Positions 24,727-35,207 are shown, counted from the stretch's first letter. The stretch: DNA of 52,337 nt from a bacterium UBP11_UBA4055 (GCA_002382735.1 DFZN01000036.1:3755-56091); one strand, 5' to 3'. Numbers and translations: made by a program. The notes: a model not told the origin generated them from the letters alone.

Positions 24727-26472
24727 ATGAACAGCGACATAATTAAGATACTTCCGGACAGCCTGATAAACAAAATAGCGGCGGGTGAGGTCGTCGAGCG
24801 GCCGGTCTCGGTCATAAAAGAGCTCGTCGAGAACTCGCTTGACGCCGGGGCAAAGAACATCTTTATTTCGGTCGCGGACGGAGGAAAGACCTACATGGAG
24901 GTCTCCGACGACGGTAAGGGAATGGACGAGAACAATCTGCTTATGGCTTTTGAAAGACACGCGACCTCCAAGATATCCGAGTTCGACGACCTGGGAAGGA
25001 TCAGCACGATGGGCTTTCGCGGCGAGGCACTGCCGAGCATAGCGGCCGTATCGGCGGTCGAAGCGGTCTCGAAGGTCGCCGGACGGGAAACGGGGACTAT
25101 GGTCACGATCAAAGGCGGCACGATATCCGATGTAAGACCCGCTCCGTCAAAGTACTCGACTCAGATCAAAATAAGATCATTATTCTTCAATGTCCCCGCC
25201 AGAAAAAAATTTTTAAACTTCGACGACAGGGAATACAAATACATCTACTCATATTTCAAAAAAGCGGCACTGTCCCGGCCGGACATCGGTTTTAAATTCA
25301 TGAACAACGATAAGACCGTCTTCGATATAAAGCCGCAGGACCTCAGTGAAAGGATTTGCGAAATATTCCCCGAGATCGGCAAAGAACACCTGCTCGAAAC
25401 GAAGAACTCGCTGGGAGCCTATTCGGTCGCAGGATTTGTGGGAAAGGCCGAACTGGCAAGAAAATACAAGGATAATCAGTTCCTTTTCATAAACGGCAGG
25501 ATAGTCGAAAGCAAGATGGTGAGCTTCAACATAGTCACTATGTATCACAACCTGATCGAAAAGGGATATTATCCGTTCTACATCCTGTTCATTCAGATGC
25601 CGCAAAGCGAGATCGATGTGAATGTCCACCCTTCAAAGCTGACGGTAAAATTCTCCGACGAACCTAAAGTCAAAAGGCTGATAGTCGAAGCTGTGGAAAG
25701 ATCGTTAAAGCAATCGTCGTCTATCTTAGACCTCGGATCTCCGGAGCAGGCTGAAACTCAGCATACCTACAATAACAGCGAACCTGAGCCTAAACAGGTG
25801 AAGGAGAACAGCACCACCTACAATTCTGACAGGCAGGAAAAATTCTTCCGTCCGGACGAGAAAAACATAGGATCGCGGGTTTTGAGGATAAACAATGAGC
25901 TTATAGTGTCCGAAAACATCTGGCAGATGCACGACAGCTATATTTTCATTCAGGTGGAATCGGGAGCGCTTATAATCGATCAGCATGTCGCCCACGAAAG
26001 GATACTTTTTGAGAAAGCCATAAAGAACTTCGGCAGCTCAAAGATGGAATCTCAGGCGCTTTTGTTCCCGGTCAGGGTCGAACTTTCATTCGAGGACAAG
26101 CTTATCGTCAATGAGATAAAAGAATACCTTAACTCGGTCGGTTTTATCCTGAGCGATTTCGGGCAGAATACGGTCATAATCGAGGAAACACCGATGGGAA
26201 TTAATGTAGGTGATGAAAAATCTGAGCTTCTGGGCTTGATCGACAATTATAAACTTTTTAAAAAGAACAAGATGGATTCGATGGAGGCTGCTGCGGCTTC
26301 TTTTGCCTGCAAGAGAGCGATCAAGGCGGGGATGAAACTCTCCAAGGACGAGATGCTCGAGCTTATCAACGACCTTTTTCAGTGCGAATTCCCGCATGTA
26401 TGTCCGCACGGAAGGCCTGTCATAATCGATCTGTCCATAAAGGAACTGAACAAACGCTTCAAGAGGGAATAA
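24727..26472 (+). CDS. mutL: DNA mismatch repair protein MutL (endonuclease type)
   Basis: MutL links mismatch recognition by MutS to strand removal. The N-terminal GHKL ATPase is complete: KELVENSLDAG (about 31-41), DDGKGMD (61-67) and TMGFRGEALPSI. After a low-complexity linker (about 335-390), the C-terminal domain carries the metal-dependent endonuclease motif DQHVAHERILFE (418-429; usually DQHAxxExxxxE), ACKRAIKAG, and CPHGRPVI near the end. So it nicks DNA itself, as in bacteria without MutH. The length of 581 residues is normal. The start ATG follows AAAAAGGA; an in-frame codon 33 bases up is less likely. miaA begins one base after its stop. Confidence 0.95.
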   Translation: MNSDIIKILPDSLINKIAAGEVVERPVSVIKELVENSLDAGAKNIFISVADGGKTYMEVSDDGKGMDENNLLMAFERHATSKISEFDDLGRISTMGFRGEALPSIAAVSAVEAVSKVAGRETGTMVTIKGGTISDVRPAPSKYSTQIKIRSLFFNVPARKKFLNFDDREYKYIYSYFKKAALSRPDIGFKFMNNDKTVFDIKPQDLSERICEIFPEIGKEHLLETKNSLGAYSVAGFVGKAELARKYKDNQFLFINGRIVESKMVSFNIVTMYHNLIEKGYYPFYILFIQMPQSEIDVNVHPSKLTVKFSDEPKVKRLIVEAVERSLKQSSSILDLGSPEQAETQHTYNNSEPEPKQVKENSTTYNSDRQEKFFRPDEKNIGSRVLRINNELIVSENIWQMHDSYIFIQVESGALIIDQHVAHERILFEKAIKNFGSSKMESQALLFPVRVELSFEDKLIVNEIKEYLNSVGFILSDFGQNTVIIEETPMGINVGDEKSELLGLIDNYKLFKKNKMDSMEAAAASFACKRAIKAGMKLSKDEMLELINDLFQCEFPHVCPHGRPVIIDLSIKELNKRFKRE

Positions 26473-26473
26473 T

Positions 26474-27397
26474 ATGCCCTCATACGATATATCCAGTCTT
26501 AATATACCTGTTATCTGCGGACCTACGGCGGCCGGCAAATCTGCTATCGCGCTCTATCTTGCGTGGGAATTCGGATATGAGATAATTTCCGCCGACTCCC
26601 GCCAGATGGTGAAGGGAATGGACATCGGGACGGCGAAGCCGACAACAGACGAGCGGAAGCTCGCGCCGCACCATTTTATCGACATTGTCGAGCCGGACGA
26701 CGAGATATACAATTCGTATATGTACGGGAATGAAGTCCGTGAACTTTTATCGAAGCTTTATTCCGAAGGGAAAAAAGCTCTGATCTGCGGCGGGAGCGGG
26801 CTCTACATCCACAGCGCGGTGCACGGCTTCTTTGAAGACCTCGGGATCGACGACAGCGAGAAGTTCGAATACCGGAAGATCCTTGAGCGTACTCCGCTGA
26901 CCGAATGTTATGAAAAGCTTAAGAGCGTCGATCCCGAATACGCTGCTGTAACTCCGCCTTCGCAGAAACAGCGTATCCACCGCGCGCTCGAAGTATTCCA
27001 CTTCACCGGCCGGAAAATATCTGACCTCCACTCGGAACATCAGCCCGAGCAGTTCTTCCACCCGATCTATATCGGCATAAATTCCGAAAGAGAAATACTT
27101 TTCGATAAAATAAATTCACGCGTCGTAAAAATGGTCGATTCCGGACTGGTCGGTGAAGTCGAAACGCTCACGAACAAATATGGAACCGAACTCAAGCACT
27201 TCAAAAAGACCATCGGCTACAAGGAAGTCGTCGAATATTTGAAAGGCGACATCACAAAAGAACGCATGATCGAACTCATTCAGACCAACACCCGCCACTT
27301 CGCCAAACGCCAGATCACCTGGTTCAAGCGCATTCCCGAGATGCGCTGGTTCGATCCGGAGAATGTCGGGGAAATAAAAAATATTTTTATTGCATAA
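26474..27397 (+). CDS. miaA: tRNA dimethylallyltransferase
   Basis: The enzyme adds the dimethylallyl group to A37 of tRNAs that read codons beginning with U. The P-loop GPTAAGKS lies at residues 16-23, then SADSRQMVKGMDIGTAKPT, HHFIDIVEPDD, GGSGLYI, and near the end IGYKEVVEYLKG and NTRHFAKRQITWFKR, all diagnostic. The length of 307 residues is normal. It is translationally coupled to mutL, a gene order also known from other bacteria such as E. coli. Confidence 0.96.
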   Translation: MPSYDISSLNIPVICGPTAAGKSAIALYLAWEFGYEIISADSRQMVKGMDIGTAKPTTDERKLAPHHFIDIVEPDDEIYNSYMYGNEVRELLSKLYSEGKKALICGGSGLYIHSAVHGFFEDLGIDDSEKFEYRKILERTPLTECYEKLKSVDPEYAAVTPPSQKQRIHRALEVFHFTGRKISDLHSEHQPEQFFHPIYIGINSEREILFDKINSRVVKMVDSGLVGEVETLTNKYGTELKHFKKTIGYKEVVEYLKGDITKERMIELIQTNTRHFAKRQITWFKRIPEMRWFDPENVGEIKNIFIA

Positions 27398-27418
27398 AAA
27401 TTAAATTATAACTAAATT
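27390..27418 (+). promoter_or_regulatory. Possible promoter of the beta-helix protein
   Basis: TTGCAT (27390-27395), a 17-base spacer and TAAATT (27413-27418). It overlaps the end of miaA. Confidence 0.4.
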
Positions 27419-27447
27419 CAAATTAATAAACAATATGGAGGACTGTT

Positions 27448-30309
27448 ATGAAAAACAAACAATTCTGTATTTTGATTTTACTGTCCGCTTTAGTTTTTTT
27501 GAACGGTAGGACAAAAATAATACCAGATGATTACGCAACGATACAGGAAGGGATCAACAATTCAGCTGACTCTGATACCGTGCTGGTAAACCCCGGAACT
27601 TACTATGAGAATATTGATTTTTCAGGAAAAAACATAGTTCTCGGATCACTTTTCCTGACAACAGGTGACACATCATACATAAGCCAGACGATCATAGACG
27701 GAGGAGGAACCGGGAGAGTTGTCAATATTTCAGGCGGAGAATCTTCCGATGCAGTACTCACAGGATTGACGATCACGAACGGTTATTCATCTCAGGGATC
27801 AGGTATCAATATAATCGATAGCAACCCTATGATCTCGAACAATTTAATAAAAGACAATGAAATGGCCTGGTACGGTTCAGGGTGCGGAATATACATGAAG
27901 AGATCCTCCTCTGAAATTCTAAATAATATCATCAAAAACAATGACGGTGCTTACCACGGTTGCGGTGTCAGAATAGACTCTTGTTTTGTAGTAAGTATCA
28001 AAAATAATAAAATATCAGATCATGTAACAAACAGCGGGTATGGCGTAGCCGGAAGCTGTGCAGTGACAATCGGGAATACCGACAGCGTTTTAATAGAGAA
28101 CTGCCTCTTTAGCGATAATTATGTTGATCTCGGTCAGGGTGATATGATTGGCTCGGGAAACAGTACTGTAAAAGTTAAGAACTGCACCTTTTATAATAGA
28201 TATAGCGCCGGATATAACCTCTTCAATGTCAGCGGTAATTTCAGCATTTCAAATTCAATAATATGGTCCGGTAATAATTATCTTGGAGGACTTTTTTATA
28301 ACGAAGACAGCGTAAATGTCAGTTATTCAAATATTAGAGATGGTTATGACGGTATAGGTAATATTTCTGCAGATCCGAAATTTAATGATCTTTATTTATT
28401 CGGCCTTCAAATACAGTCACCATGCATAAACAGAGGCGATCCTTCTTCTGACCCTGACCCTGACGGAACTGTCGCAGATATGGGTTGGAAATCTTATGAT
28501 CTTTCAGGCTACGGAACTGTGTCGGGAACGGTTACATTAGACGAAGGAATTGCGACAATGGAAAGTATCTGGTTAAATAGTGGAGAGGAAATTAGCTTCC
28601 CATTACAATCCGGTGAGTATATGCTTCATCTGCTACCCGGAGATCATGATATTTCTGCAAACTTGAGTACACATGAGTCACAAACAATCGAAAACATATC
28701 TGTCATTTCAAATGGAGAAACAACCGGAATAGACTTCCATTTGACCAACTCTTCTTTACCCGGTATCATTGAGGTTTCCAAAGACGGAACTAAAGATTTT
28801 ACGATTATTCAGGATGCTGTCAACATTGCTCTGCCCGGAGATACGATACTGGTCCACGACGGAATTTATGAAGAGAGTCTGACAATCAGCAGTAAATCCT
28901 TTTATCTCACCAGTAATTATCTTTTTACTAATGACAGCCTTGATATTGCAAATACCATAATCGAGGGTAAAACTGAGTTCAGACCACTCTTCATTGAGGA
29001 CTGTCCGGATACGAATCTGATTTTTACAGGTCTTACTATACGCAACGGTTATGATTACAATAAGGGAGGCGGATGCTATATTCTAAACAGTTCTCCCACA
29101 TTTGAGAATTGTATAATAGCTTATAATGTCACCAATTCGCGGGGAGGTGGAGTATATAATTGGGGTTCCGGAGCGGTTTTTAACAAATGCAAAATTATAA
29201 ACAATACAGCTGGTTCAGGCGGTGCTATTAATTCTTACTATTCCGATATTAAAATTCTGAACTCAGATATTTCAGACAATACCGCCAACAGCAGCGGAGC
29301 CATTGATAATTACAATAGTGATACATACATCGTCAATTCAGTTATAGCAGGCAACAGCGCAACTTATGCCGGAGCAATTACAAATACTTTTGATTCAGAG
29401 CTTATTTTGATCGGCTGTATTATCACTGAGAATAATTCAGTAAGCAGTACGATCGAATTTGACAGATATAACAAACCCGGATTAATAATGAATAACCTGA
29501 TCGTCAAGAACAACATAATCGGGAACTCCTGTGTTGTTTATTTACGAGATTCAAGCCCGATATTTATAAATAATACAGTCGCAGATAACAATGTCGAAAC
29601 CGGTTCATCCGGTTTTTATATTTATAGCCAGAATTCCCCATATTCACACCCTGAATTTTACAATAATATCATATGGAACAACATAACTGCCGACAGTACT
29701 CAGATAGTTATTTATGATGATGACACTGTTCCTTTTTTTCATAATAATCTAATTCAGTACGGAAAGGATAAATTCAAATTTCTGTATAACGCAACTGCTG
29801 AAGCTAATATTGGAGCATACACCGGAAACATAGACTCAGAACCGCTTTTTCTTGACGAATGGAACGGGGATTATTTTCTTACAGAAAATTCGCCTTGCAT
29901 TGACACAGGTACTGAATCAATTCCTGACAGCTTAATATTCCCGGTTTACGACCTCGCAGGAAATCGGAGAATTTATGGCTCAACTATTGATATCGGAGCA
30001 TACGAATGGAATGGAGTCGGAATAGAAAACTCTTCTGTGCCTCAAACCACAGAACTCTTCCAGAACTACCCCAACCCTTTCAATCCTGTAACATCTATAA
30101 GTTACGCTTTAGGTCAAGCTGGTCAGGCGGAGTTGAGTGTTTTTAATCTTAATGGACAACTTGTAAAACAACTTATGAACGGGAAGCAGGAAAAAGGCGC
30201 ACATAAAGTTGAGTTCGATGCCGGCGACCTGACTTCTGGACTCTATATTTACACTCTTAAGGTTGACGGCAAACAAGTTCAGAGCAGAAAAATGATGCTA
30301 CTGAAATGA
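27448..30309 (+). CDS. Secreted right-handed beta-helix protein with T9SS tail
   Basis: A 953-residue exported protein. After a signal peptide (about residues 1-20), IPDDYATIQEGINNSADSDTV opens a first right-handed parallel beta-helix, with Asn-rich rungs such as NNLIKDN, NNIIKNN and KNNKIS up to about 330. A small carboxypeptidase-regulatory-like segment (GTVSGTVTLDEG) follows. A second helix (about 440-830) begins with the parallel phrase KDFTIIQDAVNIALPGDTILV. The last 85 residues are a T9SS sorting tail: LFQNYPNPFNPVTSISYA, ELSVFNLNGQLV, LTSGLYIYTLK and a final KMMLLK. Such helices often bind or cleave polysaccharide, but no catalytic site was recognised. GGAGG precedes the ATG. The stop codon abuts the convergent acetyltransferase remnant. 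Confidence 0.85.
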   Translation: MKNKQFCILILLSALVFLNGRTKIIPDDYATIQEGINNSADSDTVLVNPGTYYENIDFSGKNIVLGSLFLTTGDTSYISQTIIDGGGTGRVVNISGGESSDAVLTGLTITNGYSSQGSGINIIDSNPMISNNLIKDNEMAWYGSGCGIYMKRSSSEILNNIIKNNDGAYHGCGVRIDSCFVVSIKNNKISDHVTNSGYGVAGSCAVTIGNTDSVLIENCLFSDNYVDLGQGDMIGSGNSTVKVKNCTFYNRYSAGYNLFNVSGNFSISNSIIWSGNNYLGGLFYNEDSVNVSYSNIRDGYDGIGNISADPKFNDLYLFGLQIQSPCINRGDPSSDPDPDGTVADMGWKSYDLSGYGTVSGTVTLDEGIATMESIWLNSGEEISFPLQSGEYMLHLLPGDHDISANLSTHESQTIENISVISNGETTGIDFHLTNSSLPGIIEVSKDGTKDFTIIQDAVNIALPGDTILVHDGIYEESLTISSKSFYLTSNYLFTNDSLDIANTIIEGKTEFRPLFIEDCPDTNLIFTGLTIRNGYDYNKGGGCYILNSSPTFENCIIAYNVTNSRGGGVYNWGSGAVFNKCKIINNTAGSGGAINSYYSDIKILNSDISDNTANSSGAIDNYNSDTYIVNSVIAGNSATYAGAITNTFDSELILIGCIITENNSVSSTIEFDRYNKPGLIMNNLIVKNNIIGNSCVVYLRDSSPIFINNTVADNNVETGSSGFYIYSQNSPYSHPEFYNNIIWNNITADSTQIVIYDDDTVPFFHNNLIQYGKDKFKFLYNATAEANIGAYTGNIDSEPLFLDEWNGDYFLTENSPCIDTGTESIPDSLIFPVYDLAGNRRIYGSTIDIGAYEWNGVGIENSSVPQTTELFQNYPNPFNPVTSISYALGQAGQAELSVFNLNGQLVKQLMNGKQEKGAHKVEFDAGDLTSGLYIYTLKVDGKQVQSRKMMLLK

Positions 30310-30456
30310 TCAGTTTCTGTTGAGCTCTCTTAGCTCTTCAGCAGAATAATTAAACTCCAAACGCCTGTTCTTGGTCTTCATGCCGAGAGATTCGTAGAAT
30401 TTTATCGCGTTCTCATTAAATTTCCACACTGTCAGGTCGAGGATCGCAGCTCCTTT
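30310..30456 (-). pseudogene. C-terminal remnant of a GNAT acetyltransferase
   Basis: The minus strand encodes about 48 residues that match the end of GNAT N-acetyltransferases: AAILDLTVWKFNENAIKFYE and SLGMKTKNRRLEF, the acetyl-CoA and fold-closing part of that family. An in-frame TAA at 30457-30459 lies directly upstream, and the N-terminal two thirds are absent. The break coincides with the left edge of the AT-rich block. Six codons that could be its start (MEISAC, minus strand from 40862, behind GGGGTGAT) lie at the other edge of the block, in the right orientation; that link is speculative. Confidence 0.7.
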
Positions 30457-30718
30457 TTATAGGACTCTTTTTTTTATAATATCAAATAATATCAAAAAGT
30501 TGGGCTTAATGAACAAAATCGGGTGCTAAAATCGCTGTAGTATAGTAACTAATCTCCTAAATCCGAAGACCTAAACTTCACGCAAATTTAACTTGCCAGA
30601 AGGTTAATTTGAATTTATATTACCATCGATTATCGACCAAAATACAATAACGGTCGAAAGGTCTAAGCAGGAAAAATGGTTTATGTTTAAATAGGGTGTA
30701 ATTTTCTGGAGGACTTAA
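30457..30718. other. AT-rich leader region of the acquired block
   Basis: No gene was found. It holds a T run, a tandem-like AATATCAAATAATATCAAA, and an interrupted inverted repeat, CGACC (30634-30638) with GGTCG (30652-30656), which could be an operator for the TetR protein encoded next. TTTATAGGA at 30456-30464 is inverted at the right edge (40896-40904). Confidence 0.3.
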
Positions 30719-31294
30719 ATGACTGAAAAAAAAGAGAAAATACTGACAATAGCACAGGGTATATTTGCGCGTTTTGGAATTCGTAAGACAACGATGGATG
30801 AAATTGCTAAGAAATCGAGAATTGGAAAAGCAACATTGTATTACTACTTTAAAAATAAGGAAGATGTTTTTAGGGAGGTAATTCAAAAAGAATCAATAAT
30901 ATTGAAAGAAACTATTGAGGCAGAATTAAAAAAAGTTAAAACACCTCAAGAAAAGATAATCACTTATATCCTGACGAGAATGAAAATTTTAAAAAAGCTG
31001 AGTAATTATTATGAAGCTTTATTAGACAAAAATTATTTTGAGTATTATGAATTCATAGAAGAAGAAAGAAAAGAATTTACTAACTATGAAGTTGGCGTTT
31101 TTGAAACAATTCTTATTGATGGCATGTGTGAGAATGTTTTTATGGTTGATGATCCGAAGGAAACGGCACATATAATAATAATTGCAATGAAAGGCTTAGA
31201 ATTCCCTCTCATAATGCAAGATAGCAGTAAAGATATAGAAAAAGATATTGATTTATTAGTAAAAATATTATTGAAAGGACTCGAAGTCCGGTAA
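30719..31294 (+). CDS. TetR/AcrR family transcriptional regulator
   Basis: A 191-residue DNA-binding repressor-type protein. The N-terminal helix-turn-helix (about residues 8-55) has the family pattern: ILTIAQGIFARFGIRKTTMD, then EIAKKSRIGKATLYYYFKNK and EDVF. The C-terminal ligand-binding domain is helical and not assignable to a known ligand. GGAGG precedes the ATG. It heads the AT-rich block and precedes a membrane exporter in the same direction, the usual arrangement for a TetR protein that controls an export or lipid locus. A candidate inverted repeat lies about 65 bases upstream of its start. Confidence 0.88.
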   Translation: MTEKKEKILTIAQGIFARFGIRKTTMDEIAKKSRIGKATLYYYFKNKEDVFREVIQKESIILKETIEAELKKVKTPQEKIITYILTRMKILKKLSNYYEALLDKNYFEYYEFIEEERKEFTNYEVGVFETILIDGMCENVFMVDDPKETAHIIIIAMKGLEFPLIMQDSSKDIEKDIDLLVKILLKGLEVR

Positions 31295-31438
31295 TTTTTT
31301 TTACTATAAATCGAACAAAAAACGAAAATAGTCTAAATGTAGTGTTGTGAAAAGAAGTAGTATCTTTGAAGCAAGGGGTTAGAGAAAATGATAAAATTAT
31401 GACTTTCAAAAAGTAAAATAAAAGGACTTACAAAAACA

Positions 31439-34384
31439 ATGAAAAAATTAGCAGAAAGGATAATAAAGTATCGGTTTATTATTTTGGTTATAGAAATTGG
31501 AATAACAATTTTTTTTGGATATCAGTTAAAATATGCAAAAGTAAATAGTGATATTTTAACATATCTGAGTCCAAGTGATTCTGTTGTAACTATGTTCAAT
31601 CGTGTCGGGGAGGAATATGCTGGAACTGCACTTGTATTAGTGGCTATAGAATCTGAGGATATTTTTGAGTATCAGACTTTGCAAACGATTAATATACTCT
31701 CAGAAAAATTCAAATCCCTTGAAGGTGTAGCTAATGTAATGAGTCTGACAGATATACTGGATATGAAAAGTATAGATGGGGGGCTGGAGGTCGGACGGTT
31801 AATCGACAAGAATAAAATTCCGTCAGATACAGAAAATCTCAAAAAAATTAAAAAGTATACACTGTCGAAAAGTATGTATAATGGCAGGGTTGTATCATCT
31901 GATGGCAAAATCACACTCATAATTTCAAGGCTTAAACAAACTGCAGACAAACAGGTTCTAGCAAAAAAAATACGAGAAATAGCCAACCGGGAAGCAAGTG
32001 ATTATAAACTTTACTTCTCGGGTATTCCAATGCAGATGCTGGAGATAAACAATATAGTTATTAAGGACATGGTGAAGTTAATTCCATTAGTTATTATAAC
32101 TTTAATGCTGATGCTGTTTTTTAGTTTTAAAACTAAACGAGGAGTAATACTTCCACTGCTTACTGTGTTTATGAGTACCGTATGGACAATGGGATTAATG
32201 ACTTATTTGGGCATTGATTTATCAATGATTTCAAATGGTATGCCTGTTTTACTGATTGCCATTGGATCGGCCTTTGGAATTCATATAATAGCTAAATACA
32301 AAGAAAACATACCTTTATGCGAGAGCAAACAGGAATGTATAAAAATGACCATTAATGAAATAGGTCTTCCAATTTTTTTAGCCGGAATTACTACTGTAAT
32401 AGGATTCTTTTCGTTCATCGGTTCTTATCTAGTTATTGTATCTCATTTCGGGATATTTACTGGTATAGGAGTTGGCTTTGCATTAATTATTTCAATTACT
32501 TTTATTCCAATATCTTTATCTTATATGAAATACCCAAAGATTAAAAGAAGTAGCGACGGAGTAGAATCCAGTATGATCATACACTTTTTGGGTAAGTTGT
32601 CAAAATTTGTTATAAATCGAGAAAAACTAATAGTGGTGATCGGATTATTGATAGTTATAGCATCATTTTTATTGATACCGAGACTTCATAGAGAAGCAAA
32701 TATGACAGAGTATTTTAAAAAAAATACAGATATTCGGATTGCAGAAGAAATGATGGAAGAAAATTTTGGAGGTTCTGTTCAAATTCAGTTAGTTGTGAAT
32801 GGTAATATGAAGGATCCATTTATTCTTAAGGAAATGAGAAAACTCGAAAAGTTTATGGAAACAATACCAAAAGTAAGCAAATGCCAATCAATAGCTGATT
32901 TAATTTGTGAAATGAATGATGTGATGAATAACCATTATACCATACCAGATACTAAACAAGGTGTTTCCAATCTATGGTTTTTTATCGAAGGTGAGAATAT
33001 AATGGAGCAGTTAGTAAATGCTGATTTAACAGAAGGTATGATACAAGCCAATTTAGGTACTGTAGAAACACAAAAAATTCGAAAAATAGTAAGATCAATA
33101 GATGAATATATAGAAAAACAGAATTACTCAGATTTGTTAATTGTTAATAATGTTGAAATTATTACTCCTAAACTTGAAAAATATTTAATTTCTCAAGTTT
33201 CATCGGGTATTATATCTGCTGCAAAAAAATACGATAAGAATTTAATGCTCGAGATTTCAAAATTGAGCGAAGAATTAACAATAATAATAGATGAAAATAA
33301 AACACAATATGAATCGACATTACTTGATAATATTTCAATCAGGATAAAAGAATTTTTTATGGATGAATCAGTAATTATTATTGATGATGAAAAGGCAGTT
33401 AATAATATAACATTATCTTTGGTTAATGAATTTAAAAAAGGGATTGCTCCAGATAAGAATTGGATCGAAACGATCATGAATAAGAATTTATCAAATCTTA
33501 ATGGAGAAGATAAAGAGTTATTACCGATTACAGCAAAATCCGTTGAGTTTTTATTGAATGAATATTTTCGATATGAAAAATCCAAATCAATTACAAGTAA
33601 GATTCTGATCTTTTTCCCTGCAGAACTGCAGAAGAACTTGAGTTTTCAGAAAGATATCATGGATAATCTTTGGTTGCTAAATGAAATAAATTTTCTACTT
33701 CCAAAAACTTTGATTAAAACAGAGAAGTTAAGCGGAGAGAATTTCAACATCAATATTACACAAACAGGCATGCCATTAATTTTTACCAGATTGGATGACA
33801 GTTTAATTAATAGTCAAATAAAAAGTTTACTTATTGCTCTTCTTCTGGTGACTATATTACTAAGTTTTCAATTAAAATCTATAATCGGAGGATTAATTGC
33901 CATAACTCCAATTATAATAACAGTTTTATTTAATTTCAGTCTGATGTCATTATTATATATTCCTCTTGATATCGCTACAATAATGATTGCCAGTATTTCT
34001 ATTGGAATAGGAATAGATTACACGATACATTTTACCAGTCGTTTTAAAGCTGAATTTGCAAAAGATAAATCTCAATTGGAAGCTTTAGAAAAAACAATGA
34101 CAACAACAGGCAGAGCAATTCTCATTAATTCATTATCGGTAACTGCGGGATTTTTAATTCTGCTCTTTGGTGAAATGATACCGATGCAAAGATTTGGCTG
34201 GCTAACAGCTATGACCATGGTTGTTAGTGCACTTAGTTCAATTACTTTTCTTCCATCATTGATACTTCTCAGTAAAGCTGGCTTTATTGGAGATTTTTCT
34301 CGTTTTTCGATAAAAGATAAATTCACAAATTTAAAAACTCGAATAAAAAGCAATACAACAAACAAAAGTAGGAGAGAAAAATGA
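31439..34384 (+). CDS. RND superfamily exporter, MMPL-like
   Basis: A 981-residue inner-membrane transporter with the 12-helix RND layout. One helix lies near residues 12-30, then a periplasmic domain and five helices at about 210-360 (including MPVLLIAIGSAFGIHIIAKY). A seventh lies at about 390-410, followed by a long second periplasmic domain (to about 795) and five final helices (including IASISIGIGIDYTIHFTSRF). The two GIHI/GIDYTIHF helices are the related central segments of MMPL and hopanoid- or lipid-type RND proteins. The second periplasmic loop is unusually long and helical. These proteins typically move lipids or hydrophobic molecules using the proton gradient. The LolA-like gene starts inside its stop codon (ATGA overlap), so the two are coupled. 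Confidence 0.85.
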   Translation: MKKLAERIIKYRFIILVIEIGITIFFGYQLKYAKVNSDILTYLSPSDSVVTMFNRVGEEYAGTALVLVAIESEDIFEYQTLQTINILSEKFKSLEGVANVMSLTDILDMKSIDGGLEVGRLIDKNKIPSDTENLKKIKKYTLSKSMYNGRVVSSDGKITLIISRLKQTADKQVLAKKIREIANREASDYKLYFSGIPMQMLEINNIVIKDMVKLIPLVIITLMLMLFFSFKTKRGVILPLLTVFMSTVWTMGLMTYLGIDLSMISNGMPVLLIAIGSAFGIHIIAKYKENIPLCESKQECIKMTINEIGLPIFLAGITTVIGFFSFIGSYLVIVSHFGIFTGIGVGFALIISITFIPISLSYMKYPKIKRSSDGVESSMIIHFLGKLSKFVINREKLIVVIGLLIVIASFLLIPRLHREANMTEYFKKNTDIRIAEEMMEENFGGSVQIQLVVNGNMKDPFILKEMRKLEKFMETIPKVSKCQSIADLICEMNDVMNNHYTIPDTKQGVSNLWFFIEGENIMEQLVNADLTEGMIQANLGTVETQKIRKIVRSIDEYIEKQNYSDLLIVNNVEIITPKLEKYLISQVSSGIISAAKKYDKNLMLEISKLSEELTIIIDENKTQYESTLLDNISIRIKEFFMDESVIIIDDEKAVNNITLSLVNEFKKGIAPDKNWIETIMNKNLSNLNGEDKELLPITAKSVEFLLNEYFRYEKSKSITSKILIFFPAELQKNLSFQKDIMDNLWLLNEINFLLPKTLIKTEKLSGENFNINITQTGMPLIFTRLDDSLINSQIKSLLIALLLVTILLSFQLKSIIGGLIAITPIIITVLFNFSLMSLLYIPLDIATIMIASISIGIGIDYTIHFTSRFKAEFAKDKSQLEALEKTMTTTGRAILINSLSVTAGFLILLFGEMIPMQRFGWLTAMTMVVSALSSITFLPSLILLSKAGFIGDFSRFSIKDKFTNLKTRIKSNTTNKSRREK

Positions 34385-35115
34385 ATTACCTGAGAACACT
34401 TGCAACACTGATAACTCTGATTGTAATCAGTGTGGTTTTCGCGGAAGATGCACAATCTGTAATTAAGAAAGTAGATTCTGTCATGTACGCACCAAAGGAT
34501 CAGAAATCTACAATGAAGATGATACTGACTGATAAAAATGGTAATGTAACAAATCGAGCAGGTGTGGCTTTGCAAAAAGGTGATGTAAATAGATTAATTC
34601 GATTTACATCACCAGCGGATCAAAAGGGAATAGCTTTTCTGGAATTACCTGACGATATCCAGTACTTGTATTTACCTGCTTTTAGTAAAATCAGAAGAAT
34701 AGCATCTCATGTAAAAAACACTAAATTTGCAGGAACAGATTTTACTTATGACGATTTAAGCTCAATTTATTACAGCAAAACTTATGATGTTAAAAAACTA
34801 GAAGAAGGTGAAGCCGATATTACACTTGAGTTAAAACCCAAATCTGAGAATACTGATTATTCCAAGCTTATAATGATAGTACAAAAAGAGAGTTACTATC
34901 CTTCTAAAATTGATTATTATGACAAAGGTAATAATCTTATAAGAACACTAAACCGAAATAAAATAACTAAATTCAAAAATTACTGGTTTGCACTAGAAGT
35001 ACAAATGGAAGATTTTAGAGATAATCATAAATCTCAAATGATCTTTGAAGATGTGGAGTTTGATACAAATTTACAGGACGAATTATTTTCAAAAAGGTAC
35101 TTAAAAGAGAGGTAG
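34381..35115 (+). CDS. Outer-membrane lipoprotein-sorting (LolA-like) periplasmic protein
   Basis: A 244-residue exported protein with a signal peptide (about residues 1-21, ending VVFAED). The mature part follows the LolA-like family often annotated 'outer membrane lipoprotein-sorting protein': an early KVDSVMYAPKDQKSTMKMIL, then RLIRFTSPADQKGIAFLEL, LYLPAFSKIRRI, and GTDFTYDDLSSIYY. The fold is a half-barrel that shelters an acyl chain. Its overlap with the RND gene and the beta-barrel gene that follows suggest a periplasmic carrier between the inner-membrane exporter and the outer membrane. It is not the housekeeping LolA. Confidence 0.82.
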   Translation: MNYLRTLATLITLIVISVVFAEDAQSVIKKVDSVMYAPKDQKSTMKMILTDKNGNVTNRAGVALQKGDVNRLIRFTSPADQKGIAFLELPDDIQYLYLPAFSKIRRIASHVKNTKFAGTDFTYDDLSSIYYSKTYDVKKLEEGEADITLELKPKSENTDYSKLIMIVQKESYYPSKIDYYDKGNNLIRTLNRNKITKFKNYWFALEVQMEDFRDNHKSQMIFEDVEFDTNLQDELFSKRYLKER

Positions 35116-35207
35116 ATTATTTCTGTAACTAATACTATTGAAGCCAAATCAAATTGATTTATAGTATTAAAATTTAGTACAGAAAATAAAAAAAGGAGTT
35201 TTTTAAA

